DNA of 64,000 nt from an uncultured Clostridia bacterium (GCA_947624965.1 CANQMN010000009.1:1-64000); one strand, 5' to 3'. Shown: positions 36,003-44,766, counted from the stretch's first letter. Numbers and translations are program-made. The notes: generated by a model from the letters alone, not told the origin.

Positions 36003-36782
36003 TCAGGTGTCGCTCGCCGCGCCGTTCGGGATCTGCCGCCCCGTGTGGTCGATGGTGTAGTTTTCGCGGTAGATGAGTTCTCCGATGGGCACGAACGTAA
36101 AGCCCTTTGCGCGGAGCGTATCGATGATGACGGGGAGCGCTTCCGCCGTGTGCAGCCCGTTGTTGTGGCAGAGGATGATGGAGCCGCTGCGCACCCGCTC
36201 CACGACGCGCGAAGCGATGTCGGCGGCGTTCAGGTCCTTCCAGTCGAGCGAATCCACGTCCCACTGGATGGGATAGAACCCGAGACTGTTGCTGGTGCGG
36301 ATGAGCAGATCGTCGTAATCGCCGTACGGCGGGCGGAACAATTCGACGGGCTTTCCCGTAACTTCGGAGATCGCCTCGCCCGACGTGCGGAGCTCGTTTG
36401 CGATCTCCGTCTCCGAGAGACGGGACATGTAGGAATGCGTCGCGCTGTGCGTGCCGATCTCGTGCCCCGCTTTGTCGATCTTCGCGAGATATTCGGGATA
36501 TTTTTCCGCCCAGAACTGCACGGTGAAGAAGGTCGCGCGGACCTTTGCCGCGGAGAGCGCGGACAAGATCGCGTCGGTGTGCTCCACACCCCACGCGCAA
36601 TCGAAGGAGATGGCGATGCGGTTGTCGTCCCGCTCCACCGAATAGATGGGGAGTTCGCGGTTGCCGCTCCAATAGACCTCTTCCGCGCCCGTCGCGCCCG
36701 CGGCGAACGCCCCTGCCGTCAGCAAAAAGAAAAATGCAAGCGCGGCGAGCAGTGTCTTCGCGCGCACGGTGATGAATCGCAT
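36003..36782 (-). CDS. Secreted polysaccharide deacetylase (CE4, PdaB-like)
   Basis: This 259-residue protein begins with a signal peptide or anchor (LLAALAFFFLLTAGAFAAGA). The NodB domain shows ISFDCAWG (motif 1, DC in place of DD), HSATH (zinc HxxxH), RPPYGDYD (motif 3) and IILCHNN (motif 5). The second aspartate of motif 1 is a cysteine, as in PdaB-type enzymes that act in sporulation. Substrate is probably peptidoglycan or a related glycan. MRFITVRAK was taken as start because GAGGAGCG lies upstream. It is separate from the ssb-like gene by 38 bp. Confidence 0.85.
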   Translation of the reverse strand: MRFITVRAKTLLAALAFFFLLTAGAFAAGATGAEEVYWSGNRELPIYSVERDDNRIAISFDCAWGVEHTDAILSALSAAKVRATFFTVQFWAEKYPEYLAKIDKAGHEIGTHSATHSYMSRLSETEIANELRTSGEAISEVTGKPVELFRPPYGDYDDLLIRTSNSLGFYPIQWDVDSLDWKDLNAADIASRVVERVRSGSIILCHNNGLHTAEALPVIIDTLRAKGFTFVPIGELIYRENYTIDHTGRQIPNGAASDT

Positions 36783-37087
36783 GAACGCTCCTCTATGATA
36801 AAATAAGAAGGATACGGAAAAAAGCCTTGTTTTGTCGAACGGGCGCGTGTTGCGTCGTTTTCGCGAAACGCCCTTCTTCCCGCGTTCTATCCTATTTCGC
36901 ACACGGCGGCAATATGACGGAATTTTGCGATTCTACTCACGGTAGAGTTGCGCCGCGCACAGTAGAATCCCTTCTGCGCGGAATGGAGCCGCTTTGCAAA
37001 AAAGTATCGTTTCAAAGGGACGGAAACGCTTGTAATTTTTCATTTTTTGCGATAAACTATAATGGAAAACGCAAATAAGGAGGCGCT
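36783..37087. other. Divergent intergenic region with a long inverted repeat
   Basis: This 305-bp gap between the deacetylase (minus) and degV (plus) holds a 9-bp perfect inverted repeat, GATTCTACT (36929-36937) and AGTAGAATC (36961-36969), with a 23-bp loop rich in GC. Near degV there is a TATAAT at 37058-37063 and AAGGAGG just before the ATG. No other gene, riboswitch or tRNA is recognised in it. Confidence 0.5.
37058..37063 (+). promoter_or_regulatory. -10 box (TATAAT) of degV
   Basis: TATAAT lies 24 bp before the degV ATG. A TTGTAA 22 bp upstream is too far for a standard spacer, so the -35 is uncertain. The RBS AAGGAGGC is exact. Confidence 0.5.
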
Positions 37088-38032
37088 ATGTACTCTTTCG
37101 ATATCTTTACCGATTCTTCGGCGAATCTCCCTCCCGCGCTGGCGGAACAGTACGGCATCACGATGATCCCGTACACCTGCATTCTCAACGGGGCGGAACG
37201 CCTTGCGTTCGAGCCCGAAATGCCCTTCGAGAAGACCGCGAAACGGTTCTATGCGGAGATGCGCGACGGCGCGGAGTTCAAGACGTCCCTCATTCCCAAA
37301 GAGACGTTCAAGAGCGCGATCGCGCCCACGCTCGCGGCGGGCAGGGACGCGCTCATCGTCACCATCACCGCAAGTTTGAGCGGGACCGCCGCGCAGGCGA
37401 TCTGCGCGCGCGACGAACTCGCGGCGGAATATCCCGACCGCAAGATCCTCGTCGTGGACAGCGCGAACGCCTCGCTCGGGGAAGGGCTCCTCGTGCTCAA
37501 CGCGGCGAAACTGCGCGAGGCGGGCGGCGACGTCGAGGCGTGCGCCGAATGGATCGAGGACAACCGCTACCTTCTCAACAGCCAGGTTACGGTGGACGAT
37601 CTGAAATATCTGCACCGAAGCGGGCGGGTATCCGGGCTCGTCGCCTTCGCGGGGAATCTCCTCGGGCTCAAACCCATGCTCCGCGCGGACGGCTCTTCGC
37701 CTGCGAAGCTCGTCGTCTACGGGAAGCAGAAGGGCAGAAAAAAATCGCTCTCCGAGATCGTGAGAGCGTTTGAGGAGAACGTCGCGGACCCTTCCTCCCA
37801 GACGATCGCCATTGCGCACGCGGACTGCGAGGCGGACGCGCTCGCACTCAAAGCCGCCGTCGAGGCGCGCGGTGCGAAGGACGTGATCGTGGAGTATTAC
37901 GACCTCTGCACGGGGAGCCACGTGGGTCCCGGCACGCTCGCCCTGTTCTTCTTCGGCAAGAACAGGCAGGCGGAAGAGGCGGGGGAAAAGCGCCGTTTCT
38001 TCGGAAAATGGCGCGCTCCCGCGAAAAACTGA
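37088..38032 (+). CDS. degV: DegV family fatty-acid-binding protein
   Basis: This 314-residue protein belongs to the DegV/FakB group, which binds an acyl chain and, with FakA, presents it for phosphorylation. Family patterns include FTDSSANLPP at the start, ITASLSGTAAQA around the acyl pocket, VVDSANASLGEGLL, and the C-terminal LCTGSHVGPGTLALFF. FakA is not nearby. It has its own promoter, a strong RBS and a terminator, so it is one gene by itself on the plus strand. Confidence 0.9.
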   Translation: MYSFDIFTDSSANLPPALAEQYGITMIPYTCILNGAERLAFEPEMPFEKTAKRFYAEMRDGAEFKTSLIPKETFKSAIAPTLAAGRDALIVTITASLSGTAAQAICARDELAAEYPDRKILVVDSANASLGEGLLVLNAAKLREAGGDVEACAEWIEDNRYLLNSQVTVDDLKYLHRSGRVSGLVAFAGNLLGLKPMLRADGSSPAKLVVYGKQKGRKKSLSEIVRAFEENVADPSSQTIAIAHADCEADALALKAAVEARGAKDVIVEYYDLCTGSHVGPGTLALFFFGKNRQAEEAGEKRRFFGKWRAPAKN

Positions 38033-38041
38033 ACAAGCAAA

Positions 38042-38080
38042 GACCCCTTCGCCGGATCGGCGGAGGGGTCATTTCTTTTT
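38042..38080. terminator. Terminator between degV and comFC
   Basis: GACCCCTTCGCCG-gatc-GGCGGAGGGGTC followed by ATTTCTTTTTG on the plus strand. It overlaps the last codons of the convergent comFC gene. Confidence 0.75.
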
Positions 38081-38812
38081 GGGCGGCTTCCCGAAGGGCT
38101 CCTTCTTCTGCACGCTCGTGAACGTGAGGAGGAACACTTCCTTTGCGCCCGCCCGCAACAGGGCGTCCGCCAGTTCGGAGGCGGTCGCGCCCGTCGTCAT
38201 CGTGTCGTCCGCGATGACGATGCGCCTGCCCTTCGCCGCCGCCCGCGCCGTAACGTGAAAACAGCCTTCGAGATTGCTCTCCCGCTCCCTGCGCCCGAGC
38301 GTCTTTTGCGAGGCGGTCTCCCGCGTTTTGACGGCGAGCGGCAAAAACTCTTTGCCCGTGCGGGCGGCGAGCTCCTCCGCGAGCAGGCGGGACTGGTTAT
38401 ACCCCCGCTTGCGTTCGGCGCGCTTGGTCATGGGGACGAACGTGATGCTGTCCGCCTCGGGAAATTCCCGCACGAGAAGGGGCGCCATGAGGTCGCAGAG
38501 CGTGCGGTAGAGGTACTTCCCGCCGCGCTTGAACCGCACAACGAGCCGCGCGGCTTCCCTTTCGTGCGTGCAGACGGAGCGCGCTCTCGCCGTTTTGAGC
38601 GGCTTCTCCTTGCATTCGAGACACGCGCCCGCTTCGAGCACTTTCCGCCCGCAGAACGGACAGATCTCCCCGTCGTTGCGCGGGAGCGCGCGCATACAGG
38701 CGTCGCAGATGCGCTCGCCCGCGAAGACCTCGCGGGCGCATATGTCGCAAGTGAAGTTGTGCGTGTCGTCGTACGCCTTTACGGCGCGGCGGATCCGCGT
38801 AAACACGTTCAC
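38069..38812 (-). CDS. comFC: ComF-family phosphoribosyltransferase-like protein
   Basis: This 247-residue protein has two N-terminal zinc-ribbon pairs (CDICAREVFAG..CDAC and CPFCGRKV...CLEC) and a C-terminal PRTase domain with VIADDTMTTGATASELADAL, the PRPP loop. ComFC aids DNA uptake during competence in Bacillus; in other bacteria the family is called GntX. VPMTKRAERKRGYNQSRLLAEEL is a family hallmark. The start is GTG at 38812 with GGAGGAAGGG upstream. No comFA helicase is adjacent. It follows an acidic zinc-ribbon gene by 90 bp. Confidence 0.92.
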   Translation of the reverse strand: MNVFTRIRRAVKAYDDTHNFTCDICAREVFAGERICDACMRALPRNDGEICPFCGRKVLEAGACLECKEKPLKTARARSVCTHEREAARLVVRFKRGGKYLYRTLCDLMAPLLVREFPEADSITFVPMTKRAERKRGYNQSRLLAEELAARTGKEFLPLAVKTRETASQKTLGRRERESNLEGCFHVTARAAAKGRRIVIADDTMTTGATASELADALLRAGAKEVFLLTFTSVQKKEPFGKPPKKK

Positions 38813-38902
38813 GTCCCTTCCTCCGTCCCGCTCGCCGAGCCCTTCGGCGAAACAAGGGCGGCAGAAGCGTTTCCGCTCCGTCGCCCTGTCTGCGCGGTCA
38901 AA

Positions 38903-39412
38903 TCAAAAATCATCGTCCTTGTCGGAGACGTCGTCGTCCTCGTCCTCGTCGTCGTCCTCTTCCGAGAGACGGTAAATATCGTCCCCCGTAACGTATTCGA
39001 GGTCCTCTTCCTCCTCTTCGTCCCGATATTCTTCCTCTTCTTCCTCTTCCGCATCCGCGTCGTCAAACTCTTCGTCGAACGATTCGTCTATCTCGCCGAT
39101 CTCCTTGTCGAGATCGGAATCCGTATCGTCGTCGAGGTAGTTGCGCCACTCGTCGTCCTCCTCGGGATCGGGTTCCTCTTCCTCGTACTCCGCTTTCTTG
39201 CGGCATTCCTCGCACATCTTTTCCCCTGCGCGCATCGTGTTCTCTCCGCAAACGGGGCAGATCTCGGTAGGAAGATCCTCCTCCGCTTCCTCGATCTCGT
39301 CCGCATCCGTGGGGATCCCCTTCATCTCTTTGAGACAGACGTCGCAATATTCTTGCTTGTCGGCGTCGATATAGTTGAGTTCGCAGCGCGGGCATTTCAT
39401 ATAATGGACCAT
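38903..39412 (-). CDS. Acidic zinc-ribbon protein
   Basis: This 169-residue protein is not assigned to a known family. Residues 1-75 contain two zinc pairs: CPRCELNY and CDVC near the start, CPVCGENT and CEEC at about 52-73. Residues 80-169 are almost only acidic (runs of E and D, EEEEEEEYRDEEEEEDLEY), so the protein must be extremely acidic and unfolded at the C-terminal side. Start MVHYMKCPRC is supported by AGGAGGAAGAA. It is read in the same direction as comFC, which also begins with zinc ribbons, and may be co-expressed. Confidence 0.78.
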   Translation of the reverse strand: MVHYMKCPRCELNYIDADKQEYCDVCLKEMKGIPTDADEIEEAEEDLPTEICPVCGENTMRAGEKMCEECRKKAEYEEEEPDPEEDDEWRNYLDDDTDSDLDKEIGEIDESFDEEFDDADAEEEEEEEYRDEEEEEDLEYVTGDDIYRLSEEDDDEDEDDDVSDKDDDF

Positions 39413-40049
39413 ATTTCTTCCTCCTGCATCTTCGGGGGTTTCCCCCGTCGTCATAGGCTAATAAATTATATTAGTATTTATTCTTTTTGTAAACTGTTTT
39501 TTTATGCGTTTTGCAAAAAATTCCCGACAATTTTCAAATTTTTCCACGCGGGCGGAAAAATATGCAGGGCAAACAAAACACCTCCCCCTTTCCAAGGGGG
39601 AGGATAAGGTGGGGGTTCTGTGCCCGTCTCCCCCTCCCCTACCCCTCCCCCTCGCGTTGCGAGGGGGAGGGTAAGAAAGACAGAGCGAGGGAAAATAAAA
39701 AAGAGGCGGGAAAAATGCGCGGGGCAAACAAATCACCTCCCCCTTCCAAAGGGGGAGGATAAGGTGGGGGTTGCGTGCCCGTCTTCCCCCTCCCCTACTG
39801 GGTGCGGCGGCAGGTACCGCCGCACCCCCCGTACTTCGCCGCGATGCGCCTCGTGCCGCGCTTAGTAGATAATAGTGCGCGCGGGGCGCGCTTGCCTGCG
39901 CTCCCGTCGCGGCGCGCTACTTCGTGCCGCGCTTAGTAGGCAATAGTGCGCGCGGGGCACAGTCCACCGGACTGTTGAGCAGAACGCGCCGCTCCCCCCT
40001 CGCGTTGCGAGGGGGAGGGCAAGAAAGAGAGCGCGGGACGCTTCCGAAC
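39413..40049. repeat. Repeat-filled intergenic region
   Basis: No gene is supported in about 640 bp. It carries CCTCCCCCTTTCCAAGGGGGAGG (about 39580-39604, again near 39736-39760), CCCCTCCCCCTCGCGTTGCGAGGGGGAGGG (about 39642-39671, and again near 39997-40019), and a GGTGCGGCGGCAGGTACCGCCGCACC palindrome near 39800. A direct repeat of 37 bp, TCGTGCCGCGCTTAGTAG..AATAGTGCGCGCGGGGC, occurs at 39851-39887 and 39922-39958. The same palindrome order was seen at 10.9-11.2 kb. The 92- and 200-residue ORFs here are repeat reads. Confidence 0.7.
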
Positions 40050-40079
40050 AAAAAAGGGAGACCGAGCGGTCTCCCTTTG
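40050..40079 (-). terminator. Terminator of the 808-residue lipoprotein gene
   Basis: On the minus strand AAAGGGAGACCG-ctCGGTCTCCCTTT is followed by TTTG. It lies 20 bp past the stop. Confidence 0.85.
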
Positions 40080-40098
40080 CATGATAGTTTCGCTTCCG

Positions 40099-42525
40099 TT
40101 AAGCCTCTTCGGGCGGATCGGTCTCCGCCGCGCCCTCTTCGGGAGCCGCCTCTTCCGCCGCTTCGGCGGGCGTCTCTGCCGTCTCGGGCTCCGCCGCTTC
40201 GGCGGGCGCCTCGGGCGCGCTCTCCCCTTCCGCTTCTTCCACTTCGGGTTCGTATACGTTCACGTTGCGGTCTACCGTCATATCCACCTTGAACCGCTCC
40301 GGCTTTTCGCCCTCTTTCTTTGCCTTTCTGCGGGGCGCGATCGCGAAGAACCAGACGCACAGCCCCGCGCCGACGGCGACGATCACAACGGCGATGATGA
40401 TGAGCGCGAGCTCCCAGTCTTCGAGTCCTTCCTCCGCCTCCGTCTCTTCGGGCGGCGTATAGTGGTTGAGCGTTGTGCGCCAGTATTCCTGCAAGCTCTC
40501 CTTGTCCTCTTCCGACCACGTGCCGAGCTTGGTGACGTAATAGGAGAGGAGGCGGGTCTCGCCGAATTCCGCCGCCGCGCCCTTGCCTTCCGCAAATTCG
40601 TGGAACGCCGTCTTTTCGTCCGCGCTGTACAGATAATCGTCCCGCTTGCCCTCGTCGACGGCTTCCTGAATGTTGTCGTCGAAGAGCTGCGTTTCACCCG
40701 TATAGAAGTAGTATTTGCAGGCGGTGGCAAGGTTGCTGCGGCTGTCCGCCGTGAGCTTGGCGAAGTAGCCGACCTTGCTGTCGCTGTCCATGAGCTTGTT
40801 CCAAACGTCGTTCATCGCCGCGATCTCCTCGTTGTCGAGAAGCCCGCCCTCTTCGTTGCGGAGATCGACGCAGGAAATGTAGGTGTACGCCGTGCCGCCG
40901 AACGTCTCGCCGTCCGCGAAGTAGAGAATGCCGTCCACGACCTCGTAGGGATACCAGCCGCTCGCGTGCTGGACGTTGAGCACCTGCACGCTCTTATAGG
41001 GCGCCTGCGGCACGCCCTCGAAGGGCAGATCGCCGTAGTTTTTCCCCGTCCCGCTGAATACGGCGCGTTCCACCGTATAGCCGCCCGAGCTCGTCCCCGA
41101 GCGGGTGAAATAGACATATTCGTACGGCGCGTGCGCCGCGTCCCTGTCGATGAATTGCAAGGTCGCGCCGCTGACGTCGCGCGCGATGCGCATCCCCGTT
41201 TGGTTGCCGCCGCCCGTAACGATGTTGCCGTCCTTGTCGTTGATGATGGTGCCGCTCCCGTTGGGATCCACGTCCGCGCGGTAGATGTTGTTATCCGCCG
41301 TGTACAGATAGTGGTGGTGCCCTTCGCTGTCGAGATAGAAGATCGCCGACGTGCTCGCCTTGGACGTATTTGCGGGAAGCGCGACCGCGTCGAGCGCACC
41401 GTCTGAACCCGCCGCCGAGACGGAATTGCCCGTGATGGAGTTCCACCCCTCCGCGTTCACGTCCTCCGCCGCAAGGTAGTAGAGCCAGCCCGCTTCGCCG
41501 GGAGAGCTCGTCCCCGTGAGTTCTTCGCGGGTGAAGTACACGCCGTCGTTGGCGTAGCTCTGGATATCGTATTTGTATCCCGCCGCGGAGAGCGGCACGA
41601 CGCCGCTTTCCAAATCGTGCGTGAACTGCGTCGGCGTTGCGGGACGCTGTTCCGTGCCCACGCCGTCGAACTGCCCGATGCCGTCGAGCACGATTTCGCC
41701 GAGGTTGATATAGGGCGCGACGTTGTCGTTCTCTTCGAGGTATTCCGCATCCCACGTGTATTGATAGGGCGCGGTCTCCTCGGTAACGTCCGCCGAGACG
41801 CGGTAGAGCTGGTTATAGCCGGGCGAGAAGGGCGTATCGCTGTCCAGCCCCTCAGTCACCGTCATCGTATAGTAGACCCACGGATCGGTCTTGTCCGAGC
41901 TGCTGAACGCATAAGCCTCCAACCCCTTTACGAGCGTGGTGTCCTTATCCGTCGCCGTATTGTAAGAATGCAGTTCCGTGCTCGAATTCTCGTACACAAT
42001 GTACACGACTTCGTTCTTCTCCACGAAGCGGTAATTGCTCTCCCTGTCCGAAATGCGGAGATGCTGTTCGATCCCCGTTCCGTCGAGATTTGCGCTCTTG
42101 AAGTCGAGATAGTCCGTCTCGATGACGCCCGACGTATTGCGCACGTTGTTGGGCGTCGCATAATAAATTCTTTCTCCGTAGATGAAAATGCCCGAAGAGT
42201 AGTCGCCCGCCACCATGAGGGAGGGAACGACGATCTCCGCCGTGTTCTTCTTGGCGAGCACGTCGGACTTCTTGATCCGCATCAGGGCGCCCTTTACGGG
42301 CGTGCCGTAGGTGTTGTCCGCTTCCTGCGTCTCCACGCCGTTGATGAAGTAGACGTAATCCCCTTTTTCGACGACAAAGCCCCCGTTGGAATCGTACTTG
42401 ACGGGACCCTGCGTATCCCCCGCAAGAGGCTCGAATTGATAGCCGCACGCCGCTACCGACAGCGCGCCTGCCGCGATCGCCGCCGCCGCGGCGACTGCGA
42501 GCATTCTTTTCAAACTGTTTCGCAT
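40099..42525 (-). CDS. Large surface lipoprotein with C-terminal membrane helix
   Basis: This 808-residue protein starts with a lipoprotein signal (MRNSLKRMLAVAAAAAIAAGALSVAAC; Cys at about residue 27). The long outer part has repeated short strands of the type DYVYFING, RIYYATPNN, WVYYTMTV, GVYFTREE, GWLYYLAAE, YEYVYFTRSG, ILYFADGE, which suggest a beta-propeller or DUF5050-like repeat. Near residue 700 one strong helix (LALIIIAVVIVAVGAGLCVWFF) is followed by a basic stop (RRKAKKEG) and an acidic, Ala/Glu/Pro-rich tail. Thus both ends may be membrane-linked. No enzyme motif is seen. I cannot name its role. Confidence 0.8.
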   Translation of the reverse strand: MRNSLKRMLAVAAAAAIAAGALSVAACGYQFEPLAGDTQGPVKYDSNGGFVVEKGDYVYFINGVETQEADNTYGTPVKGALMRIKKSDVLAKKNTAEIVVPSLMVAGDYSSGIFIYGERIYYATPNNVRNTSGVIETDYLDFKSANLDGTGIEQHLRISDRESNYRFVEKNEVVYIVYENSSTELHSYNTATDKDTTLVKGLEAYAFSSSDKTDPWVYYTMTVTEGLDSDTPFSPGYNQLYRVSADVTEETAPYQYTWDAEYLEENDNVAPYINLGEIVLDGIGQFDGVGTEQRPATPTQFTHDLESGVVPLSAAGYKYDIQSYANDGVYFTREELTGTSSPGEAGWLYYLAAEDVNAEGWNSITGNSVSAAGSDGALDAVALPANTSKASTSAIFYLDSEGHHHYLYTADNNIYRADVDPNGSGTIINDKDGNIVTGGGNQTGMRIARDVSGATLQFIDRDAAHAPYEYVYFTRSGTSSGGYTVERAVFSGTGKNYGDLPFEGVPQAPYKSVQVLNVQHASGWYPYEVVDGILYFADGETFGGTAYTYISCVDLRNEEGGLLDNEEIAAMNDVWNKLMDSDSKVGYFAKLTADSRSNLATACKYYFYTGETQLFDDNIQEAVDEGKRDDYLYSADEKTAFHEFAEGKGAAAEFGETRLLSYYVTKLGTWSEEDKESLQEYWRTTLNHYTPPEETEAEEGLEDWELALIIIAVVIVAVGAGLCVWFFAIAPRRKAKKEGEKPERFKVDMTVDRNVNVYEPEVEEAEGESAPEAPAEAAEPETAETPAEAAEEAAPEEGAAETDPPEEA

Positions 42526-42577
42526 GAGCGCATTCCTCGTTTCGTCGGAAATTTCTTGTTCTAACGATACAGCCTTT

Positions 42578-42606
42578 ATTATATACTAAATTAAGGCTTT
42601 TTGCAA
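42578..42606 (-). promoter_or_regulatory. Promoter of the 808-residue lipoprotein gene
   Basis: TTGCAA (42601-42606), 17 bp, TATAAT (42578-42583) on the minus strand. The transcript has a leader of about 45 nt. Confidence 0.75.
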
Positions 42607-42666
42607 TCAAAACCCGATGAAAATTACACTTTTCTTTGAGATTTTTCGTCGGGCAGGGGGGATCGT

Positions 42667-42918
42667 ATGGAAAAATTCGGGATATTCGAGCTGTTGGACG
42701 CGCTTTCCGCCGCAACGTCCGCGGAAAGCGCGTCCGCACCGCAACCGCAGGCTACGCCCGATCCTTCGGACGCGGCGTTCTCCGCGCCCTCTTACGGCGC
42801 GCAAACAGACGCCGCCGAACGGGCGCCCCGTCCCGCGCCGCCCGAGAAGAAGGACGCGCTCGCATCCTTTCTCGCGCGGCACGACAAGATCAGCAAGGAG
42901 ATCGATAAAAAGAAATGA
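42667..42918 (+). CDS. Small hypothetical protein
   Basis: This 83-residue protein starts with MEKFGIFELLDALSA, has a disordered Ala/Pro-rich middle, and ends with FLARHDKISKEIDKK, which may be a short helix. A strong RBS (AGGGGGGAT) stands 4-5 bases before the ATG, and a terminator hairpin follows the stop at once. I recognise no family; the ordered ends separated by a flexible linker suggest an adaptor-like protein, but that is only a guess. Confidence 0.6.
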   Translation: MEKFGIFELLDALSAATSAESASAPQPQATPDPSDAAFSAPSYGAQTDAAERAPRPAPPEKKDALASFLARHDKISKEIDKKK

Positions 42919-42942
42919 AAAAGAGGGGCGCGCCCCTCTTTT
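42919..42942. terminator. Bidirectional terminator between small ORF and esterase gene
   Basis: AAGAGGGG-CGCG-CCCCTCTT with A-run before and TTTT after, between two convergent genes. Confidence 0.85.
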
Positions 42943-42944
42943 CG

Positions 42945-43778
42945 CTATTTTTTGCGCACTTCAAACCCGCGCGAGCGCAGCCACGAGAGCACGAGCGGGA
43001 CCCAGCTCTGCGTCTCGGGACGGTAGCGGGGATCCTCTTTGTCCTCCGCCGTTTCGAGGTCGGAGACGGAGAGCCCGTGCTGCCCGCCCTCATAGAGATG
43101 GAGCTCGAAGGGCACGCCCGCCCGACGATACGCCTGCGCCATGAGCAGGGAATTTTCCACGGGGACCGCGGTGTCCTCGACGGTGTGCCAGAGAAAGGCG
43201 GGGGAGCTGTCCGCCCGCACCCTCTTTTCCAGCGTGAGCGCCTCGTACAGCGCGGGGTCTCCCCCCGTGATCACGCCCGCCGTTCCCCCGTGCGACCACT
43301 CGCCGAGCGTCACGACGGGGTAGCCGAGCACGACCGCGTCGGGGCGCGCGTTTTCGCCGACGACCTTCTTCACGCACGCCTCGCCGAACAGCGTTCCCAG
43401 CATGCCGACGAGATGTCCGCCCGCGGAAAAACCGAACGCCGCGACATGCGATTTGTCCGCGCAATACCTTTCCGCCTCCGCGCGCAGATACGCAATTGCC
43501 ATGGCGGCTTCCAAAAGCGGGACGGGATAGGCGGCGCGCACCGTATAGCGGAGCGTCGCGGCGACGTAGCCCTCGGCGAGCATCTTCATCGCGACGGGCT
43601 CGCCCTCCCGCTCGGACACGTAGAGATACGCGCCGCCGGGGACGACGAGCGCGACGGGGCGCAGTTTTTCCCCGATCTCCACATTCTTGTTGCGCGCGCA
43701 GACGGAGAGATATCCCCCCGTGTTCTCGCCGCGCGCGAGCTTGAAATACGCATACAGATCCACCGTTTCGCCGATCAT
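42945..43778 (-). CDS. Alpha/beta hydrolase (esterase, acetyl-xylan esterase-like)
   Basis: This 277-residue protein is an alpha/beta hydrolase of the esterase/lipase group: ALVVPGGAYLYVS gives the oxyanion region, FGFSAGGHLVGM the nucleophile serine, HTVEDTAVPVENSLL the acid aspartate, and GGQHGLS the catalytic histidine. No signal peptide, so it acts in the cytoplasm, perhaps on deacetylating imported oligosaccharides. AGGAGGAAG precedes the ATG. The nearest genes give no pathway hint: rpsI lies upstream, on the other side of a terminator. Confidence 0.88.
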   Translation of the reverse strand: MIGETVDLYAYFKLARGENTGGYLSVCARNKNVEIGEKLRPVALVVPGGAYLYVSEREGEPVAMKMLAEGYVAATLRYTVRAAYPVPLLEAAMAIAYLRAEAERYCADKSHVAAFGFSAGGHLVGMLGTLFGEACVKKVVGENARPDAVVLGYPVVTLGEWSHGGTAGVITGGDPALYEALTLEKRVRADSSPAFLWHTVEDTAVPVENSLLMAQAYRRAGVPFELHLYEGGQHGLSVSDLETAEDKEDPRYRPETQSWVPLVLSWLRSRGFEVRKK

Positions 43779-43796
43779 GATCTTCCTCCTTATGAA

Positions 43797-43824
43797 AATC
43801 CCCCGAACTGCGTTCGAGGGGAAT
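43797..43824 (-). terminator. Terminator after rpsI
   Basis: CCCCTCGAA-cgcag-TTCGGGGG on the minus strand, followed by ATTTTC, only a few bases past the rpsI stop. Confidence 0.7.
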
Positions 43825-43827
43825 TTT

Positions 43828-44241
43828 TTATCTCTTCGAGAATTGCGGCGCGCGACGTGCCTTTTTGAGACCGTACTTCTTTCTCTCCTTGACGCGGGGG
43901 TCGCGCGTGAGGAAGCCCGCTTTTTTGAGCGCGGGTCTCGTCTCGGGCTCCGCCTGCAACAGCGCTCTCGCGATGCCGAGACGGATGGCGCCCGCCTGCC
44001 CCGTATAGCCGCCGCCGACGACGTTGACGAAAATGTCGTACTTGCCGTCTGCGCTCACTTCCGCAAGAGGCTGCTTGACAATATATTGAAGGGTGCCCAT
44101 GGGGAAGTAATCTTCGAGCGAGCGCTCGTTGATGACGATGGCGCCGCTTCCCGCGGGGATGAGCCGCACGCGGGCGATCGCCTTCTTCCTTCTGCCCGTT
44201 CCCCAGAACTGCAATTTTTTCTTCAAATTCGTCTTTGCCAT
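43828..44241 (-). CDS. rpsI: 30S ribosomal protein S9
   Basis: This 137-residue protein is S9 of the small subunit head. [14 protein letters not shown] is near the N-terminus, [20 protein letters not shown] in the middle, and the tail ends RRAPQFSKR, which reaches the P-site tRNA. It follows rplM by 12 bp, the universal L13-S9 arrangement. Confidence 0.98.
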   Translation of the reverse strand: MAKTNLKKKLQFWGTGRRKKAIARVRLIPAGSGAIVINERSLEDYFPMGTLQYIVKQPLAEVSADGKYDIFVNVVGGGYTGQAGAIRLGIARALLQAEPETRPALKKAGFLTRDPRVKERKKYGLKKARRAPQFSKR

Positions 44242-44253
44242 GACGTTCTCTCC

Positions 44254-44685
44254 TTAAAATAATTTCAGCGTTTCGGGCTTCTGTGCCTCGTGCTTGTGCT
44301 CCGCGCCCTTGTACACCCGCAACTTCTTGATCATCTGTCTGCCGAGGGAGTTCTTCGGGAGCATGCCGCGCACCGCCTCGTAGACCGCAAGGTCGCTACG
44401 CTCCGCCATGAGTTTGCCGTAGGAGATCTCTTTGAGTCCGCCGATATATCCCGTGTGATAACGGTAATATTTATCTTCGAGCTTCTTGCCCGTGAGCACG
44501 ACTTTATCGCTGTTGATGACAATGACGAAATCGCCCGTATCCACGTTGGGCGTGAAGTCGGGCTTGTTCTTGCCGCGAAGGATCGCCGCCACTTTGGAGG
44601 CGAGCCTGCCGAGAGGCAGCCCGTCCGCGTCTACGACGTACCACTTCCTCTCAACCGTCTGCGCGTTTGCCATGTAGGTTTTCAT
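44254..44685 (-). CDS. rplM: 50S ribosomal protein L13
   Basis: This 143-residue protein is L13, one of the early large-subunit proteins. [18 protein letters not shown] opens the fold; [34 protein letters not shown] is the family end. AAGGAG precedes the ATG. It leads the rplM-rpsI operon. Between the promoter and the gene lies about 75 nt of leader with a CCCCCGGAAGGGGC hairpin that could take part in L13 feedback control (L13 leader in Firmicutes); I did not check its structure. Confidence 0.98.
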   Translation of the reverse strand: MKTYMANAQTVERKWYVVDADGLPLGRLASKVAAILRGKNKPDFTPNVDTGDFVIVINSDKVVLTGKKLEDKYYRYHTGYIGGLKEISYGKLMAERSDLAVYEAVRGMLPKNSLGRQMIKKLRVYKGAEHKHEAQKPETLKLF

Positions 44686-44766
44686 ATCCTTACTCCTTAC
44701 CGTTTTGCCGCATCCTTGATGCCTGCCGAGCCCCTTCCGGGGGGCGTTTTTTCCGATTACTCATTC

